DNA from: Streptomyces ipomoeae 91-03
GTDB taxonomy: Bacteria; Actinomycetota; Actinomycetes; Streptomycetales; Streptomycetaceae
Length of the DNA: 57,282 bases
Direction: 5' to 3'
Assembly: GCF_000317595.1 (NCBI RefSeq)
Contig: NZ_AEJC01000255.1
Location: 1-57,282, forward strand
Shown: positions 41,670 to 51,684 of the stretch, one piece after another
Numbering within the stretch: the stretch's first letter is position 1
Layout of the letters: the number at the start of each line of letters is the position of its first letter
Translations under genes and position numbers: made by a program
Notes under the pieces: model-generated
The model's database searches: none
What the model was told of the DNA's origin: nothing
The model's input: only the letters and a program-made list of their open reading frames with translations

Positions 41670-42620
41670 CTACACCCCCCGAAACGCCCTCCGGTACGCG
41701 TGTGGGCTCGTGCCCACCACCCTCTTGAAGCGGTCGCGGAACGCCGTCGGGGAGCCGAAGCCCGCCTGGGTCGCGATGCGTTCGACCGTGTGGTCGGTGG
41801 ACTCCAGGAGGTGTTGGGCCCGGCGGACACGGGCACGGTGCAGCCACTGGAGAGGGGTCGTGCCCGTCTGCTCGCGGAAGCGGCGGTTCAGCGTGCGGGC
41901 GCTGGTGCCCGCCTGGGCGGCGATGTCGTCCAGGGTCAGGTCCCGCTCGACGTTCTCCTCCAGCCAGCGCAGCAGGGGCTCCATCGTGGCGCCGGCGGGA
42001 GCCGGTGGCTGGTCCTGGACGATGAACTGGGCCTGGCCGCCCTCCCGTTCCAGCGGCATCACACACATCCGCGCGGTGAACGCCGCCACCGCAGAGCCAT
42101 GGTCCTTGCGGATCATGTGCAGGCACATGTCCATCGCCGCGGCGGCGCCCGCCGAGGTCAGGAACTGGCCGTTGTCGACGTAGAGGACGTTCGGGTCGAC
42201 CGTCACCCTCGGGTGTCTCGCGGCCAGATCCGGCGCGGCGATCCAGTGGGTCGTGGCGCGCAACCCGTCCAGCAGCCCGGTGGCCGCGAAGATGAACGCG
42301 CCTACGCAGATCGAGGCGATCCGCGTACCGTTCGCCGCCGCCGCGTGCAGCGCCTCCGCCACGCCCGGCGGCAACGGGAGGGTCGGGTCGGCCGTCCCCG
42401 GCAGGATGATCGTGTCCGCCTCGGCCAGCGCCTCCAGCCCGTACGGCGCCCGTACGCTGAACGGCCCCGCCCGCACCTCCCCCTCCCCCGCCGCCGAGCA
42501 CACCCGCACCCGGTACGCCTCCCGCCCGTCCGGCAGCCGGGCCCACCCGAAGGTGTCGATGGGGGCCGACATGTCGAAGGGGATCACGTCGTCGAGCGCC
42601 AATACGGCCACGGTGTGCAT
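41670..42620 (-). CDS. GlxA-family AraC-type regulator (DJ-1/PfpI + HTH)
   Basis: A 316-aa regulator. Residues ~5-165 are a DJ-1/PfpI domain (VAVLALDDVIPFDMSAPIDT, IILPGTADPTLPLP, IASICVGAFIFAATGLLDGL; Cys at the nucleophile-elbow position). Residues ~215-310 form an AraC HTH pair (RDLTLDDIAAQAGTSARTLN, then RRFREQTGTTPLQWLHRARV, HTVERIATQAGFGSPTAFRD). Binds DNA as an activator or repressor of unknown targets. ATG 42620 is clear. No metabolic operon is attached. Confidence 0.93.
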   Translation of the reverse strand: MHTVAVLALDDVIPFDMSAPIDTFGWARLPDGREAYRVRVCSAAGEGEVRAGPFSVRAPYGLEALAEADTIILPGTADPTLPLPPGVAEALHAAAANGTRIASICVGAFIFAATGLLDGLRATTHWIAAPDLAARHPRVTVDPNVLYVDNGQFLTSAGAAAAMDMCLHMIRKDHGSAVAAFTARMCVMPLEREGGQAQFIVQDQPPAPAGATMEPLLRWLEENVERDLTLDDIAAQAGTSARTLNRRFREQTGTTPLQWLHRARVRRAQHLLESTDHTVERIATQAGFGSPTAFRDRFKRVVGTSPHAYRRAFRGV

Positions 42621-42688
42621 GGCGAGAGCGTAGGGCTACGCCGGGTTCCCGCCAAGCAGACACCGGGTTCCCGCCGGCCGACGCCACG

Positions 42689-42764
42689 TCCACGCACGCC
42701 GCCTCGATCCACGTACGTCGCCTCGATCCACGTACGTCGCCTCGGTCCATGTACGCCGTCTCAC
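42689..42764. repeat. 19-bp tandem repeat, four units
   Basis: Four consecutive 19-bp units of the form TCCACGTACGTCGCCTCGA, the first and last degenerate. It lies upstream of the GlxA-type gene and before the 42851 gene. No promoter or protein-binding role can be read. Confidence 0.8.
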
Positions 42765-42850
42765 CAGCCGCGGGAATCTGGCGACAATCCGTTGCCCCTT
42801 GGCAATCCCGCCACTCCCGCGCCCCCTCCCCACCCCCCTACCGTCCCACC

Positions 42851-43399
42851 GTGACCAAGTTGCTCCTTTCCCTTCACGTCCTCGCCGCGATCGTCGCCGT
42901 CGGGCCCATCACCGTCGCGGCCAGCATGTTCCCGCCGAGCGCGCGCAAGGCGTTGGCCGAGCCCGGTAGTGAGCGGGCGGTGTCGGCCGTACGGCTGCTG
43001 CACCGGATCTGCCGGGTGTACGGCGGTGTCGGCATCGCCGTACCGGTTCTCGGGTTCGCCACGGCGATGAGCATGGGGGTACTGAACGACGCCTGGCTGA
43101 TCGTGTCGATGCTGCTCACCGCACTGGCCGCCATCGTCCTGCTGGCCCTCGTGCTGCCCCGGCAGGAGGAGATCCTGGAGGGCGTCGGCAGCGCTTCCCT
43201 CAGCGCTTCCCTTAGCGCCTCCCCAGCCGGGGCGTCTCCGGTCGGCGGCTCCTCAACCGATGGCTCCCCAGCCGCCGCCTCTTCCGTCAACCCCAAGGTC
43301 ACCGTCCAACTCGCCATGTTCACCGGCGTGTTCAACCTCCTGTGGGCGACCGTCACGGTGCTGATGATCGTTCGGCCCGGTTCCACCACGGGGGCCTGA
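42851..43399 (+). CDS. DUF2269-like integral membrane protein
   Basis: A 182-aa protein from GTG 42851. Four hydrophobic helices: LLLSLHVLAAIVAVGPITVA, YGGVGIAVPVLGFATAMSMG, WLIVSMLLTALAAIVLLALV and VFNLLWATVTVLMIV, with a Ser/Ala/Pro-rich loop in the middle (~115-145). The LHVLAAI...GP start resembles DUF2269 proteins. Function unknown. Confidence 0.75.
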   Translation: MTKLLLSLHVLAAIVAVGPITVAASMFPPSARKALAEPGSERAVSAVRLLHRICRVYGGVGIAVPVLGFATAMSMGVLNDAWLIVSMLLTALAAIVLLALVLPRQEEILEGVGSASLSASLSASPAGASPVGGSSTDGSPAAASSVNPKVTVQLAMFTGVFNLLWATVTVLMIVRPGSTTGA

Positions 43400-43457
43400 C
43401 CTCCCACAACGGGGGGCTGCCTTCCCTCGGGTGTCCGGGTGGGTGCATGATCCGGCC

Positions 43458-43976
43458 ATGTATGAACAGCAGCCGCCCTCGCAGGCCTCCCCGGCCGCCC
43501 AGGCCTATCTCGCCTCCGTGGCCGCCCGTCTCGCCGCCGACGAATGCCGTACCTGGTGGGAGGACTGGGCCGGAGTGCCCGTGCTCGTCGGGCGCCGGGC
43601 CGACTTCAAGTGGAAATGGATGGCGACGAAGCTGCACCTGTTCACGGTGGCGGCGGCCCTCCCCGAGATAACCATCCCGACGATCGAGGCCTTCACCGAC
43701 CAGGTGCTGACGTACGCGAAGAAGACCAAGGGCGGTATGCCGGCCGGGCTGCAGAGCGGCATCGCCGCGTTCCCCGTGCTGGTCAGCGACCGGGTGGACC
43801 CGGCGGCCGTACGGTGGGCGGAGGCCCAGCAGCGCCAGAAGTGGGCCTGTATGGCCCGTCCCGTCGTGGTCGACAGCGCTCAGCAGTACGTCGGCACCTA
43901 TCGCGGCACCCCGGCCATCGGCCTCATCTACTCCTCGTACTTCGAACAGAAGGCCATGCGCTACTTCTACGGCTGA
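43458..43976 (+). CDS. Conserved hypothetical protein
   Basis: A 172-aa soluble protein from ATG 43458. Text such as ADFKWKWMATKLHLFTVAAA, EAFTDQVLTYAKKTKGGMPA and PVVVDSAQQYVGTYRGTPAI looks conserved in Streptomyces, but I know no function. No signal or membrane segment. Downstream, two 14-bp copies of GCGCTACCGGGGCT and GC-rich hairpins may end its transcript. Confidence 0.75.
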   Translation: MYEQQPPSQASPAAQAYLASVAARLAADECRTWWEDWAGVPVLVGRRADFKWKWMATKLHLFTVAAALPEITIPTIEAFTDQVLTYAKKTKGGMPAGLQSGIAAFPVLVSDRVDPAAVRWAEAQQRQKWACMARPVVVDSAQQYVGTYRGTPAIGLIYSSYFEQKAMRYFYG

Positions 43977-44158
43977 CCCCGGAGGGCGGCACTCCGGTAC
44001 GGCCGGCCCCGGGGCCGCACCACCAGGGCGGCGCTACCGGGGCTGCGCTACCGGGGCTGCGCTCCGGCCGGACCATGACCTGCGGCCGTATTCCGTGAAC
44101 CGGCCTCCGGCGGGACACTGCTGGCGGCGCGCCAGTGGTCGGTCGGGGAGGACGAGCG

Positions 44159-44953
44159 GTGGAGAGTGTTGTTGTCCTGTCGTTGCTGCCGGTCGCGGTC
44201 GTCGCGGCCGTCGTGATCAGACAGTTGTTGCTGTACCCCGTCCGATGGGGTGACTGGCGCTACGCCTTCGGCTCCGAACACGCCGAGAAGCGGCGGGAGT
44301 TGCACGAGGTCCGGCTGCGCAGGCGTGACGTGGAGCGGAACAGCCGCCGGAAGATCGCCCAGGCCAAGACCCGCGTCACCGGCGTCGAGCAGGAGGGGCG
44401 GCAGCAGGTTCAGGCGCTGGAGCGGGAACGGAAGGAACTGCTGCGCGAGGTCATCGGCGAACAGCGCGGCAGGCTGGGCGAGCTGGTGCTGTACGAACAC
44501 GCGCTGCATTTCATGGGCACGACGCAGGACGGGCAGGAGGTCCTTGAGGAGCCCCGTCTGAAACTGCCGCTGCAGGGGCTCAAGGCCAAGGCCGTCCTGA
44601 GCGGCGATCCCAGTTTCATCCGGGTGACCTGGCCGAAGGGCAGGCAGAGCGCCGAGTATCCACGGCACGACAAGAGGGAGGTCGAGAGCTTCGCCAACCA
44701 GATCTACACCGAGGTCCTGCGCGACGCCGAGTACCGCGAGAACCGGGAACGGCAGGCCGCGGACATCGAGGCCCGGATCCAGAAGATCCAGACGGAGACG
44801 GCCCAGCGCAAGGCGGAGCGGGAACGCGAGCGCGACGAACTGATCAAGGCCCTGCACCCCAACCGCCGGCAGGCCGAGGCGGACTGGACGGCCGCCTGCG
44901 CCGTCTGGCAGGGGCACACGCGCCGACGCCCCGGGTGGCTATGGCGCTGGTGA
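44159..44953 (+). CDS. Coiled-coil protein with one membrane helix
   Basis: A 264-aa protein from GTG 44159, behind GGGGAGGACG. One N-terminal membrane segment (VVVLSLLPVAVVAAVVI) is followed by Arg/Glu-rich coiled coil (LRRRDVERNSRRKIAQAKTR, QALERERKELLREVIGEQRG) and another at the end (IEARIQKIQTETAQRKAERE). Between them is a β-like domain of ~90 residues (LGELVLYEHALHFMGT). No family recognised. Possibly a surface or division-associated scaffold. Confidence 0.75.
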   Translation: MESVVVLSLLPVAVVAAVVIRQLLLYPVRWGDWRYAFGSEHAEKRRELHEVRLRRRDVERNSRRKIAQAKTRVTGVEQEGRQQVQALERERKELLREVIGEQRGRLGELVLYEHALHFMGTTQDGQEVLEEPRLKLPLQGLKAKAVLSGDPSFIRVTWPKGRQSAEYPRHDKREVESFANQIYTEVLRDAEYRENRERQAADIEARIQKIQTETAQRKAERERERDELIKALHPNRRQAEADWTAACAVWQGHTRRRPGWLWRW

Positions 44954-45059
44954 CGCCACCGGGGCTCGTGACCCGCACCGCCCGCGACCGCCCCACTCGT
45001 ACGACCGTCCCACTGGTACTCGTACTCCTGCTCGTACTCGTACTCGTACTCGGCGATAC

Positions 45060-46529
45060 CTACGTGGCCGCCTTCGCCGACAGCGGCTGGGCGATGTCCT
45101 CCAGCGAGCGGCGCTCCGCCCGTACCGCGAGGAACGCCGCCACGAGGCCCGCCGCGCACATCAGCGACGCGCCGATCTGGAAGGCGAGGACGGTGTCGGC
45201 GACGACGCCCGACTCGGTGAGGTCGGCGAAGATCAGGGGGCCGCTGATGCCGCCGGCGGCGGTGCCGAGGGCGTAGAAGAAGGCGATGGCCATTGCCCTG
45301 GTCTCCATGGGGAAGACCTCCGAGACGGTGAGATACGCGCTGGACGCCCCGGCCGAGGCGAAGAACAGCACCACGCACCAGCAGGCCGTGAGCGTCACGG
45401 CGTCGAGCGAACCCCGGTCGAACAGATAGGCGGTCCCGAAGAGCAGCACACCCGACAGCAGATACGTCGACGAGATCATCACCCGGCGGCCGACCGTGTC
45501 GAAGAGCTTGCCGAGCAGGAGCGGGCCGAGGAAGTTGCCGGCGGCGATGAAGGCGAAGTAGTAGCCGGTGTCGGAGGTCGGGACGTCGTAGAACGTGGTG
45601 AGGATCGCGCCGAAGCCGAAGGTGATCGCGTTGTAGAGGAAGGCCTGGCCGATGAAGAGGGAGAAGCCGAGGACCGCGCGGGGGCGGTAGTGGGAGAAGA
45701 CGGTACGGGCGATGGCGCCGAAGCCGACGCTCTCGCGCTGGTGGATGGTGATCTCATGGGTGGCGGGCGGCAGTCGGCGGCCCGTCTCCGTCCCGACCTG
45801 TTCCTCCACGTCCGCCACCAGCCGTTCGGCCTCCTGTTCCCTGCCGTGGATCAGCAGCCAGCGGGGGCTCTCGGGGACGTTCCGGCGGACGAGAAGGATC
45901 ACCAGACCCAGGACGACACCGAGGGCGAAGGTCAGCCGCCAGCCGACGTTCACCGGGAAGATGTCCGTGTTCAACGCGACGATCGACAGCAGCGAGCCGC
46001 CGATCGCGCCGAGCCAGAAGCTGCCGTTGATGACGATGTCGACGCGGCCCCGGTACCTGGCCGGGATCAGCTCGTCGATCGCGGAGTTGATGGCCGCGTA
46101 CTCGCCGCCGATGCCCAAGCCGGTGAGGAAACGGAAGAGGAAGAACCACCAGGAGGATAAGGAGACGGCGGTCAGGGCGGTGGCCCCGAGATAGACGGCC
46201 AGCGTCACCATGAACAGCTTCTTGCGGCCGAAGCGGTCGGTGAGATGGCCGAAGAAGAGGGCGCCCGCGCAGGCGCCGGCCACATACAGCGCCGCCGCGA
46301 GGCCGGTGACCTGGGCGGAGCTGATCGACAGCCCGCTGCCCTCCTCGGCGAGCCGTCCGGCGATGTTGCCGACGACGGTCACTTCCAGACCGTCGAGGAT
46401 CCATACCGTGCCGAGTCCGATCACCACCGTCCAGTGCCAGCGTGACCAGGGAAGACGGTCCAGTCGTGCGGGTACGGCGGTGGTGACGGCCCCGGGCGGC
46501 CGGGGGGACTTGCGGGCGGTGACGGACAT
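45060..46529 (-). CDS. MFS transporter (metabolite:H+ symporter-like)
   Basis: A 489-aa, 12-helix transporter. MFS motif A is [13 protein letters not shown] between helices 2 and 3, with its repeat [14 protein letters not shown] in the second half. The signature [20 protein letters not shown] resembles the sugar/dicarboxylate symporter branch. ATG 46529 begins [12 protein letters not shown], without the ~126 earlier residues the open frame allows. Upstream of the stop, repeated GTACTC/GAGTAC runs occur (45010-45055). Substrate unknown. Confidence 0.9.
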   Translation of the reverse strand: MSVTARKSPRPPGAVTTAVPARLDRLPWSRWHWTVVIGLGTVWILDGLEVTVVGNIAGRLAEEGSGLSISSAQVTGLAAALYVAGACAGALFFGHLTDRFGRKKLFMVTLAVYLGATALTAVSLSSWWFFLFRFLTGLGIGGEYAAINSAIDELIPARYRGRVDIVINGSFWLGAIGGSLLSIVALNTDIFPVNVGWRLTFALGVVLGLVILLVRRNVPESPRWLLIHGREQEAERLVADVEEQVGTETGRRLPPATHEITIHQRESVGFGAIARTVFSHYRPRAVLGFSLFIGQAFLYNAITFGFGAILTTFYDVPTSDTGYYFAFIAAGNFLGPLLLGKLFDTVGRRVMISSTYLLSGVLLFGTAYLFDRGSLDAVTLTACWCVVLFFASAGASSAYLTVSEVFPMETRAMAIAFFYALGTAAGGISGPLIFADLTESGVVADTVLAFQIGASLMCAAGLVAAFLAVRAERRSLEDIAQPLSAKAAT

Positions 46530-46687
46530 GGGCTGCGGCTCCCTCCTCGTCGAGCTCACCGAGCGAACCCGATCCGGGTGCCCGCACGAGCGGGGAGTAC
46601 GCCCGGCGCCGGCCGAACCACCCGTATGCCCTACGCCCGCATCACTCCCCCGCGCCAAGCCCGGGGCCGACCCCGGGGACCGCCGCC

Positions 46688-48028
46688 CTACCCCCCGAGC
46701 GCCCGCGACACCGTGTAGATCAGCAACCCGGCCAGCGAACCCACCACCGTGCCGTTGATGCGGATGAACTGGAGGTCGCGGCCGATGTTGGCCTCGATCT
46801 TCCTCGTCGTGTGCTCGGGGTCCCAGCTCGCGACCGTCTCGGTGATGAGGGAGGTGATCTCCTTGCGGTACGTGGTGACGACGTGGACGGCGGCGCCCTC
46901 CAGCCACCGGTCGACCTTGGCCTGGGTGATCGGCTCGTCGGCCATGCGGGCGCCCAGGGACAGCAGGGAGGAACGGACGCGCAGCCGCAGCTCGCTGCGC
47001 TCGTCCTCGGCGGCGGCCACGATCATGGAGCGTACGGCCGTCCAGGCGGAGGCGATGAGGTCCTGGACCTCACCGCGACCGAGGACCTCACCCTTCAGCC
47101 GCTCCACACGCGCGCGGGTGTCGGTGTCGGACTGGAGGTCGGTGGCGAAGTCGGTGAGGAAGCGGTCGAGGGCGCCACGAGCCGGATGGGTCGGCGAGTC
47201 GCGCATCTCGGTGACGAAACGGAGCAGCTCCTTGTAGACCCGCTCGCCGATCCTCCGGTCGACGAAACGGGGGGTCCAGCCGGGGGCGCCGCCCTCGACG
47301 GCGTCCATGACCTGGTCGTCGTGGAGGATCAGCCAGTTCTGGGCGCGGGCGCAGATCAGATCCACGGCCCGGGTGTGGCCGCCGTCCTGGACGACCTTCT
47401 CCAGCATCTTGCCGATGCCGGGCGCGATCTCCTGGCTGCCCGCCCGCCGGGTGATCGCCTCCCCGACGACGGCCTGGACGTCCGAGTCGCGCAGCACCGT
47501 CAGGGCGCCGCGCAGCGCCGTCGCCAGTTCGGCCGTCACCCGGTCGGCGTTCTGCGGCTCGGCGAGCCAGACGCCGAGCCGGCTGCCGATGCCGACGGCA
47601 CGCAGCCGCATGCGTACGACGTCCTCGGAGAGGAAGTTCTCACCGACGAACTCACCCAGTGTGACTCCGAGCTGGTCCTTCTTGTTGGGGATGATCGCGG
47701 TGTGCGGGATCGGCAGCCCGAGCGGGTGCCGGAACAGCGCGGTCACGGCGAACCAGTCGGCCAGCGCGCCCACCATGCCCGCCTCCGCCGCCGCCGCGAC
47801 ATACTCCGCCCATGCCCCGGCGCCCGCGTGCGAGGCCGACTTGGCCAGCACGTACACCACCGCCACGAAGAGCAACAGGGCCGCCGCGGTCAGCTTCATC
47901 CGCCGTACGCCCCGCTGCTTCTCCTCGTCGGCGGGGCTGAAGGAGGTCATGGTGCGGTGCGACACCTGAGGGGCGGTCGGGGCGGGCCGCCCGTGCGCGC
48001 CGCCCTCTTCCAGTTCAGTCCGGTCCAT
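46688..48028 (-). CDS. DUF445 domain-containing membrane protein
   Basis: A 446-aa protein from ATG 48028, behind GGAG. A membrane helix near residues 46-63 ([20 protein letters not shown]) is followed by the DUF445 start [20 protein letters not shown], then [20 protein letters not shown] and [21 protein letters not shown] helical bundle fills the middle and a C-terminal hydrophobic tail ([20 protein letters not shown]) closes it. The family is widespread and of unknown function. Domain fit is full-length. Confidence 0.92.
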   Translation of the reverse strand: MDRTELEEGGAHGRPAPTAPQVSHRTMTSFSPADEEKQRGVRRMKLTAAALLLFVAVVYVLAKSASHAGAGAWAEYVAAAAEAGMVGALADWFAVTALFRHPLGLPIPHTAIIPNKKDQLGVTLGEFVGENFLSEDVVRMRLRAVGIGSRLGVWLAEPQNADRVTAELATALRGALTVLRDSDVQAVVGEAITRRAGSQEIAPGIGKMLEKVVQDGGHTRAVDLICARAQNWLILHDDQVMDAVEGGAPGWTPRFVDRRIGERVYKELLRFVTEMRDSPTHPARGALDRFLTDFATDLQSDTDTRARVERLKGEVLGRGEVQDLIASAWTAVRSMIVAAAEDERSELRLRVRSSLLSLGARMADEPITQAKVDRWLEGAAVHVVTTYRKEITSLITETVASWDPEHTTRKIEANIGRDLQFIRINGTVVGSLAGLLIYTVSRALGG

Positions 48029-48109
48029 TCACTCCATCCGTTCCTGTCCCCCGTACACATTGTCCCTTTCTCCGTCTTCTTCATCTCTCAGTGACCTACT
48101 CCTGGAACG

Positions 48110-48243
48110 GAACAGGAGTTCCCCGCGTCTGTCCGGGCGGGGGAACCAATGGGGGTTCTCACCAGCAACCCCCATCCCATGCCGCATCATGGGGTGATCA
48201 CGTCGGAGCCCCGGGCTCCATTGCCCGAGGAGCTGCACACCGC
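48110..48243 (+). promoter_or_regulatory. Structured leader of the GDSL gene, weakly ydaO-like
   Basis: CGGGCGGGGGAACCAAT followed by a hairpin (GGGGGTT ... AACCCCC) and TGGGGTGATCACG resembles the G-G-G-G-A-A-C-C ... G-G-G-G-T-G-A core of ydaO/c-di-AMP riboswitches seen before cell-wall genes in Streptomyces. The rest of the consensus (the CAGCTAAC/GGTAGGC part) is not convincing. Pairing is visible, the riboswitch call is tentative. Confidence 0.3.
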
Positions 48244-49569
48244 ATGACCAAGCATCACGGTTATGCACTGTTGGCGGCGATCGTCACCCTTGTCGTGGCC
48301 ATCTCGGCCGCCATATACATCGGCGTCGGCATCGACGACGGCACCCAGCGGCAGGAGACGTTCACCCGGGCGCCCCGCAACAGCGCCGCTCCCGCCTCCG
48401 CCGGTGTCTGGGTGAGCGCCTGGTCGGCCTCGCCGAGCGGGTCGGAGGCGGGCACCGAGCGCAACGGGTTCGCGGGCCGCTCCATCCGCAACGTCGTGCA
48501 CACCTCGGTGGGCGGGACGAGCGCGCGCGTCACCCTCTCCAACCTCTACGGCCAGCAGCCGCTGACCATCACCCACGCCTCCCTCGCGGTCGCCGCCACG
48601 GCGAACACCCCGGCCGCCGCGGCCGACACCATGCGCCGCCTCACCTTCGGCGGCCGGACGAGCGTGGTCATCGCCGCGGGGCAGCAGGTGGTCAGCGACG
48701 CCGTACGGGTGAGCATTCCGCACGACGGCGACGTCCTCGTCACCACCTACTCCCCCACCCCCTCCGGCCCCGCCACGTACCACGCGCACGCCCGGCAGAT
48801 CTCGTACACCGCCGAGGGCGACCGGACCACCGACGTCACCGGGACGCCGTACACCACGCAGTCCCTGCACTGGCGCTACGTCACCGCCCTGGACGTGCTG
48901 AGCAACGAGTCCGACGGCACGGTCGTCGTCCTCGGCGACTCCCTCACCGACGGCATCACCTCGACCGTCGGCGAGAACAGACGCTGGACGGACGTCCTGT
49001 CCGACCGCCTCCGCTCCGCCGCCGGCTCCTCCGACACGCCCCGCTACAGCGTCGTCAACCAGGGCATCAGCGGCAACCAGGTCCTCGCCGGCGGCCGGGG
49101 CCGGCCCGCCGACAACCCCAGCGGCCTCTCCCGCTTCGACCGCGACGTGCTCTCGCGTACGGGCGTCAAGGCCGTCGTCATCGACCTCGGCGTCAACGAC
49201 ATCCTCAAGAACCGCGGCCAGGCCGACCCCGACGCCATCGTCACCGGCCTGCGCGAACTCGTCACCCGCGCCCACGCCCGCGGCCTCCGCGTCGTCGGCA
49301 CCACCCTCATGCCGTTCTACGGCCACCGCGGCTACTCCGACCAGCGCGAATCCGTCCGCCAGGCCATCAACACCCGCATACGCTCGGGCCAGGTCTTCGA
49401 CGCCTACGCCGACTTCGACAAGGCCCTACGGGACCCGTACGACCCCCGCCGTCTGCGCGCCGACTACGACTCGGGGGACCATCTGCACCCGAGCGACAGG
49501 GGGTACGCGCGGATGGGGGAGGTCTTTGACCCAAGCGCGTTGAAGGGCGCGGCTCCGGCGGAACTGTAG
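48244..49569 (+). CDS. Secreted SGNH/GDSL-type esterase
   Basis: A 441-aa enzyme from ATG 48244. An N-terminal membrane/signal segment (LLAAIVTLVVAISAAIYIGV) is followed by a β-rich domain (~50-215) and the SGNH domain. Block I is VVLGDSLTDGIT with the catalytic Ser, block II NQGISGNQVL with Gly, block III VIDLGVNDILKN with Asn, and block V SGDHLHPSDRG with catalytic Asp and His. It hydrolyses ester bonds of lipids or carbohydrates outside the cell. Substrate unknown. Confidence 0.9.
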   Translation: MTKHHGYALLAAIVTLVVAISAAIYIGVGIDDGTQRQETFTRAPRNSAAPASAGVWVSAWSASPSGSEAGTERNGFAGRSIRNVVHTSVGGTSARVTLSNLYGQQPLTITHASLAVAATANTPAAAADTMRRLTFGGRTSVVIAAGQQVVSDAVRVSIPHDGDVLVTTYSPTPSGPATYHAHARQISYTAEGDRTTDVTGTPYTTQSLHWRYVTALDVLSNESDGTVVVLGDSLTDGITSTVGENRRWTDVLSDRLRSAAGSSDTPRYSVVNQGISGNQVLAGGRGRPADNPSGLSRFDRDVLSRTGVKAVVIDLGVNDILKNRGQADPDAIVTGLRELVTRAHARGLRVVGTTLMPFYGHRGYSDQRESVRQAINTRIRSGQVFDAYADFDKALRDPYDPRRLRADYDSGDHLHPSDRGYARMGEVFDPSALKGAAPAEL

Positions 49570-49703
49570 GGAGGCGGCTCCGACAGAGCTGTGGGCAAAC
49601 GGCTTTCGCGGAGCTGTAGGCAAACGGCTCCCGGGAGCTGTGGGGAGCTTGGCTCCGGCAGAGCCGTGGGGAGGCGGCTCCGGCGGCGCTGCTGGGAGCG
49701 GCC
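49568..49703. repeat. Degenerate GC-rich repeat tract downstream of the esterase
   Basis: Several imperfect 25-35 bp copies containing GGCAAACGGCT or GGAGGCGGCTCCG with GAGCTGTGGG-like ends. Paired CGGCTCCGGCAGAGCCG-type segments could form hairpins ending both convergent transcripts. Boundaries are approximate. Confidence 0.5.
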
Positions 49704-50537
49704 TCATTGCTCCCGCCGCCGTCCCCGCTCCTCCCGCATGGCCTCCCGATGCTCCCGCATCGCGTCACGGTGCGCGTCATGCAGTTCGTGCAGATGGCCC
49801 CGGCGGGACGCGTGCAGTTCCCGGCGCGCCTCACGACGCTCCAGCCTCTCCTGCCGCCGGGCCTCCTTGAGCCGTTGCCGCTCCGCCTTCGGCATCTTCC
49901 GTTCGACGCCGACGCCGCCCCAGAACGCGAAGCCGGTGATGATGACGCGCGGGGCCCCGGGATCGCCCGGCACACCCTCCTCGCTGTGGTCGAAGCCGCC
50001 CATGATGCCGATCCCCCGGACGACGACCTCGACGCCGGGCGGCACGATGACGTTCACGCCGCCCATGATGGCCACGCAGTTGATGGTGACCTCGCGTTCG
50101 GCGAAGTACGCGTCCCGCAGGTCCAGTTCGCCGCCGCCCCAGAACGCGAAGCAGTCGAACCGCTTGGGCACGGTCCAGCGCCCCTTGCGTTCGAAGCCGG
50201 ACATGACGGCGACGCCCCACGTGGACGTGCCCTCGCCGCCGACGATCCGCTCGGGCCAACTCGCGTTCCCCTCGGGCCGCTTCACCAGGGAGACGGACGG
50301 GGACGGCACGACGGACGGTGGAGCGACGGCCCCGGCGCCCGGCAAGTCCCGGGTGATGGGCGCGAGTTCGCCGTACGTCCGCGACTTGTACGTCGCCTCC
50401 AGCCGCTCCTCGAACTCCTCCATGTCGAGCCGCCCCTCGGCGAGGGCGTCCCGCAGTTGCTCGGCGACTCGCTCACGATCGGCGTCCGAGGCCCGAAGAT
50501 CCGCGGCGGCCGGAAGGTCCGGAAGGTCGTCCGTCAT
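49704..50537 (-). CDS. DUF1707 domain protein with LiaF-like C-terminus
   Basis: A 277-aa protein. The DUF1707 domain opens it (LRASDADRERVAEQLRDALA, EGRLDMEEFEERLEATYKSR, TYGELAPITRDLP). Residues ~110-200 resemble the LiaF/cell-wall-stress toastrack-like domain (FAFWGGGELDLRDAYF, INCVAIMGGVNVIVPPGVEV). The last ~55 residues are a highly charged Arg/Glu/His helix (RREARRELHASRRGH). No membrane segment. Probably part of envelope-stress signalling by family resemblance. Confidence 0.88.
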   Translation of the reverse strand: MTDDLPDLPAAADLRASDADRERVAEQLRDALAEGRLDMEEFEERLEATYKSRTYGELAPITRDLPGAGAVAPPSVVPSPSVSLVKRPEGNASWPERIVGGEGTSTWGVAVMSGFERKGRWTVPKRFDCFAFWGGGELDLRDAYFAEREVTINCVAIMGGVNVIVPPGVEVVVRGIGIMGGFDHSEEGVPGDPGAPRVIITGFAFWGGVGVERKMPKAERQRLKEARRQERLERREARRELHASRRGHLHELHDAHRDAMREHREAMREERGRRREQ

Positions 50538-50649
50538 ACGAATCAGCGTACGAGGAACACCCGCGCCGGGCTACGAGACGGCCGGACTCGCCCCGACGAG
50601 TTGCCCCGGCTACGGGACGGCCCTGCCCCGTCCCGGCGACACTCCCCGG

Positions 50650-51678
50650 CTACGGGACGGCCTGCCCCGGCTCCTCCACCCGCTCCGACTGCTGGGCGTA
50701 CATCTGCGCGATCACGGCCTCGATGTCCGGCTCCCGCACCGACAGGTCCACCAGCGGATACTCCGACGCGATCCGCGCCACCAGCGGCGCCGCCGACTCC
50801 GACGCGGGGAACGCCAGCCACTGCCGGGGCCCCTCGACCCGTACGACACGGGCGGGCGCGGCCTCGATCGGCGGCAGCTCCCGCTCCAGGTCGACGACGA
50901 GGGTCCGCTCGCTCTCGCCCACCTCGTGCAGCCCGGTCAGCGGACCGTCGTACATCAGGCGGCCGTGGTCGATGACCATCACCCGGCGGCACAGTTGCTC
51001 GATGTCCTGGAGGTCGTGGGTGGTGAGCAACACAGTCGTGCCGCGTTCGGTGTTGAGGTCCTTGAGGAACGCACGGACCTTGGCCTTGCTGATGACGTCG
51101 AGCCCGATCGTCGGCTCGTCCAGATACAGCACCTCGGGGTCGTGCAGCAGGGCCGCGGCGATGTCGCCGCGCATGCGCTGGCCGAGCGACAGCTGCCGTA
51201 CGGGGACGTCCAGCAGGGCGTCCAGTTCGAGGAGTTCGACGCAGCGGTCGAGGTTCTCGCGGTAACGGGCGTCGGGGATGCGGTACATGCGGTGCATCAG
51301 CCGGTAGGAGTCGATGAGGGGGAGGTCCCACCACAGCGTCGTACGTTGCCCGAAGACGACGCCGATGCGGCGGGCGAGCCGGGTCCGCTCGCGGGACGGG
51401 TCGATGCCGGCGACCCGCAGCCGGCCCCCGCTGGGCGTCAGGATGCCGGTCAGCATCTTGATGGTGGTGGACTTCCCGGCGCCGTTCGGCCCGATGTAGC
51501 CGACCATCTCGCCGCGCGGCACGGTGAAGGAGATCGAGTCGACGGCCCGCACCTCGCGCCGCTCCCGCCGCAGGAATCCGGTCTTCTTTCGGACGTCGAA
51601 GACCTTCTCCACGCGGTCGAGTTCGATGAACCGGTCGTTCATGTCTCCAGGAGGGTTGTTCCCCGGACGGTTGTTCAT
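50650..51678 (-). CDS. ABC transporter ATP-binding protein (exporter type)
   Basis: A 342-aa ATPase with Walker A GYIGPNGAGKSTTIKMLTGI (~55-74), Q-loop FGQRTTLWWDLPL, signature LSLGQRMRGDIAAALLHDP, Walker B VLYLDEPTIGLD and H-loop LLTTHDLQDIE. The C-terminal ~80 residues form the extra domain of drug/ABC-2 exporters. It energises export with the two ABC-2 permeases directly upstream on the same strand. ATG 51678 and ATG 51642 are both possible. Substrate not deducible. Confidence 0.95.
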   Translation of the reverse strand: MNNRPGNNPPGDMNDRFIELDRVEKVFDVRKKTGFLRRERREVRAVDSISFTVPRGEMVGYIGPNGAGKSTTIKMLTGILTPSGGRLRVAGIDPSRERTRLARRIGVVFGQRTTLWWDLPLIDSYRLMHRMYRIPDARYRENLDRCVELLELDALLDVPVRQLSLGQRMRGDIAAALLHDPEVLYLDEPTIGLDVISKAKVRAFLKDLNTERGTTVLLTTHDLQDIEQLCRRVMVIDHGRLMYDGPLTGLHEVGESERTLVVDLERELPPIEAAPARVVRVEGPRQWLAFPASESAAPLVARIASEYPLVDLSVREPDIEAVIAQMYAQQSERVEEPGQAVP

Positions 51679-51684
51679 GGCTTC

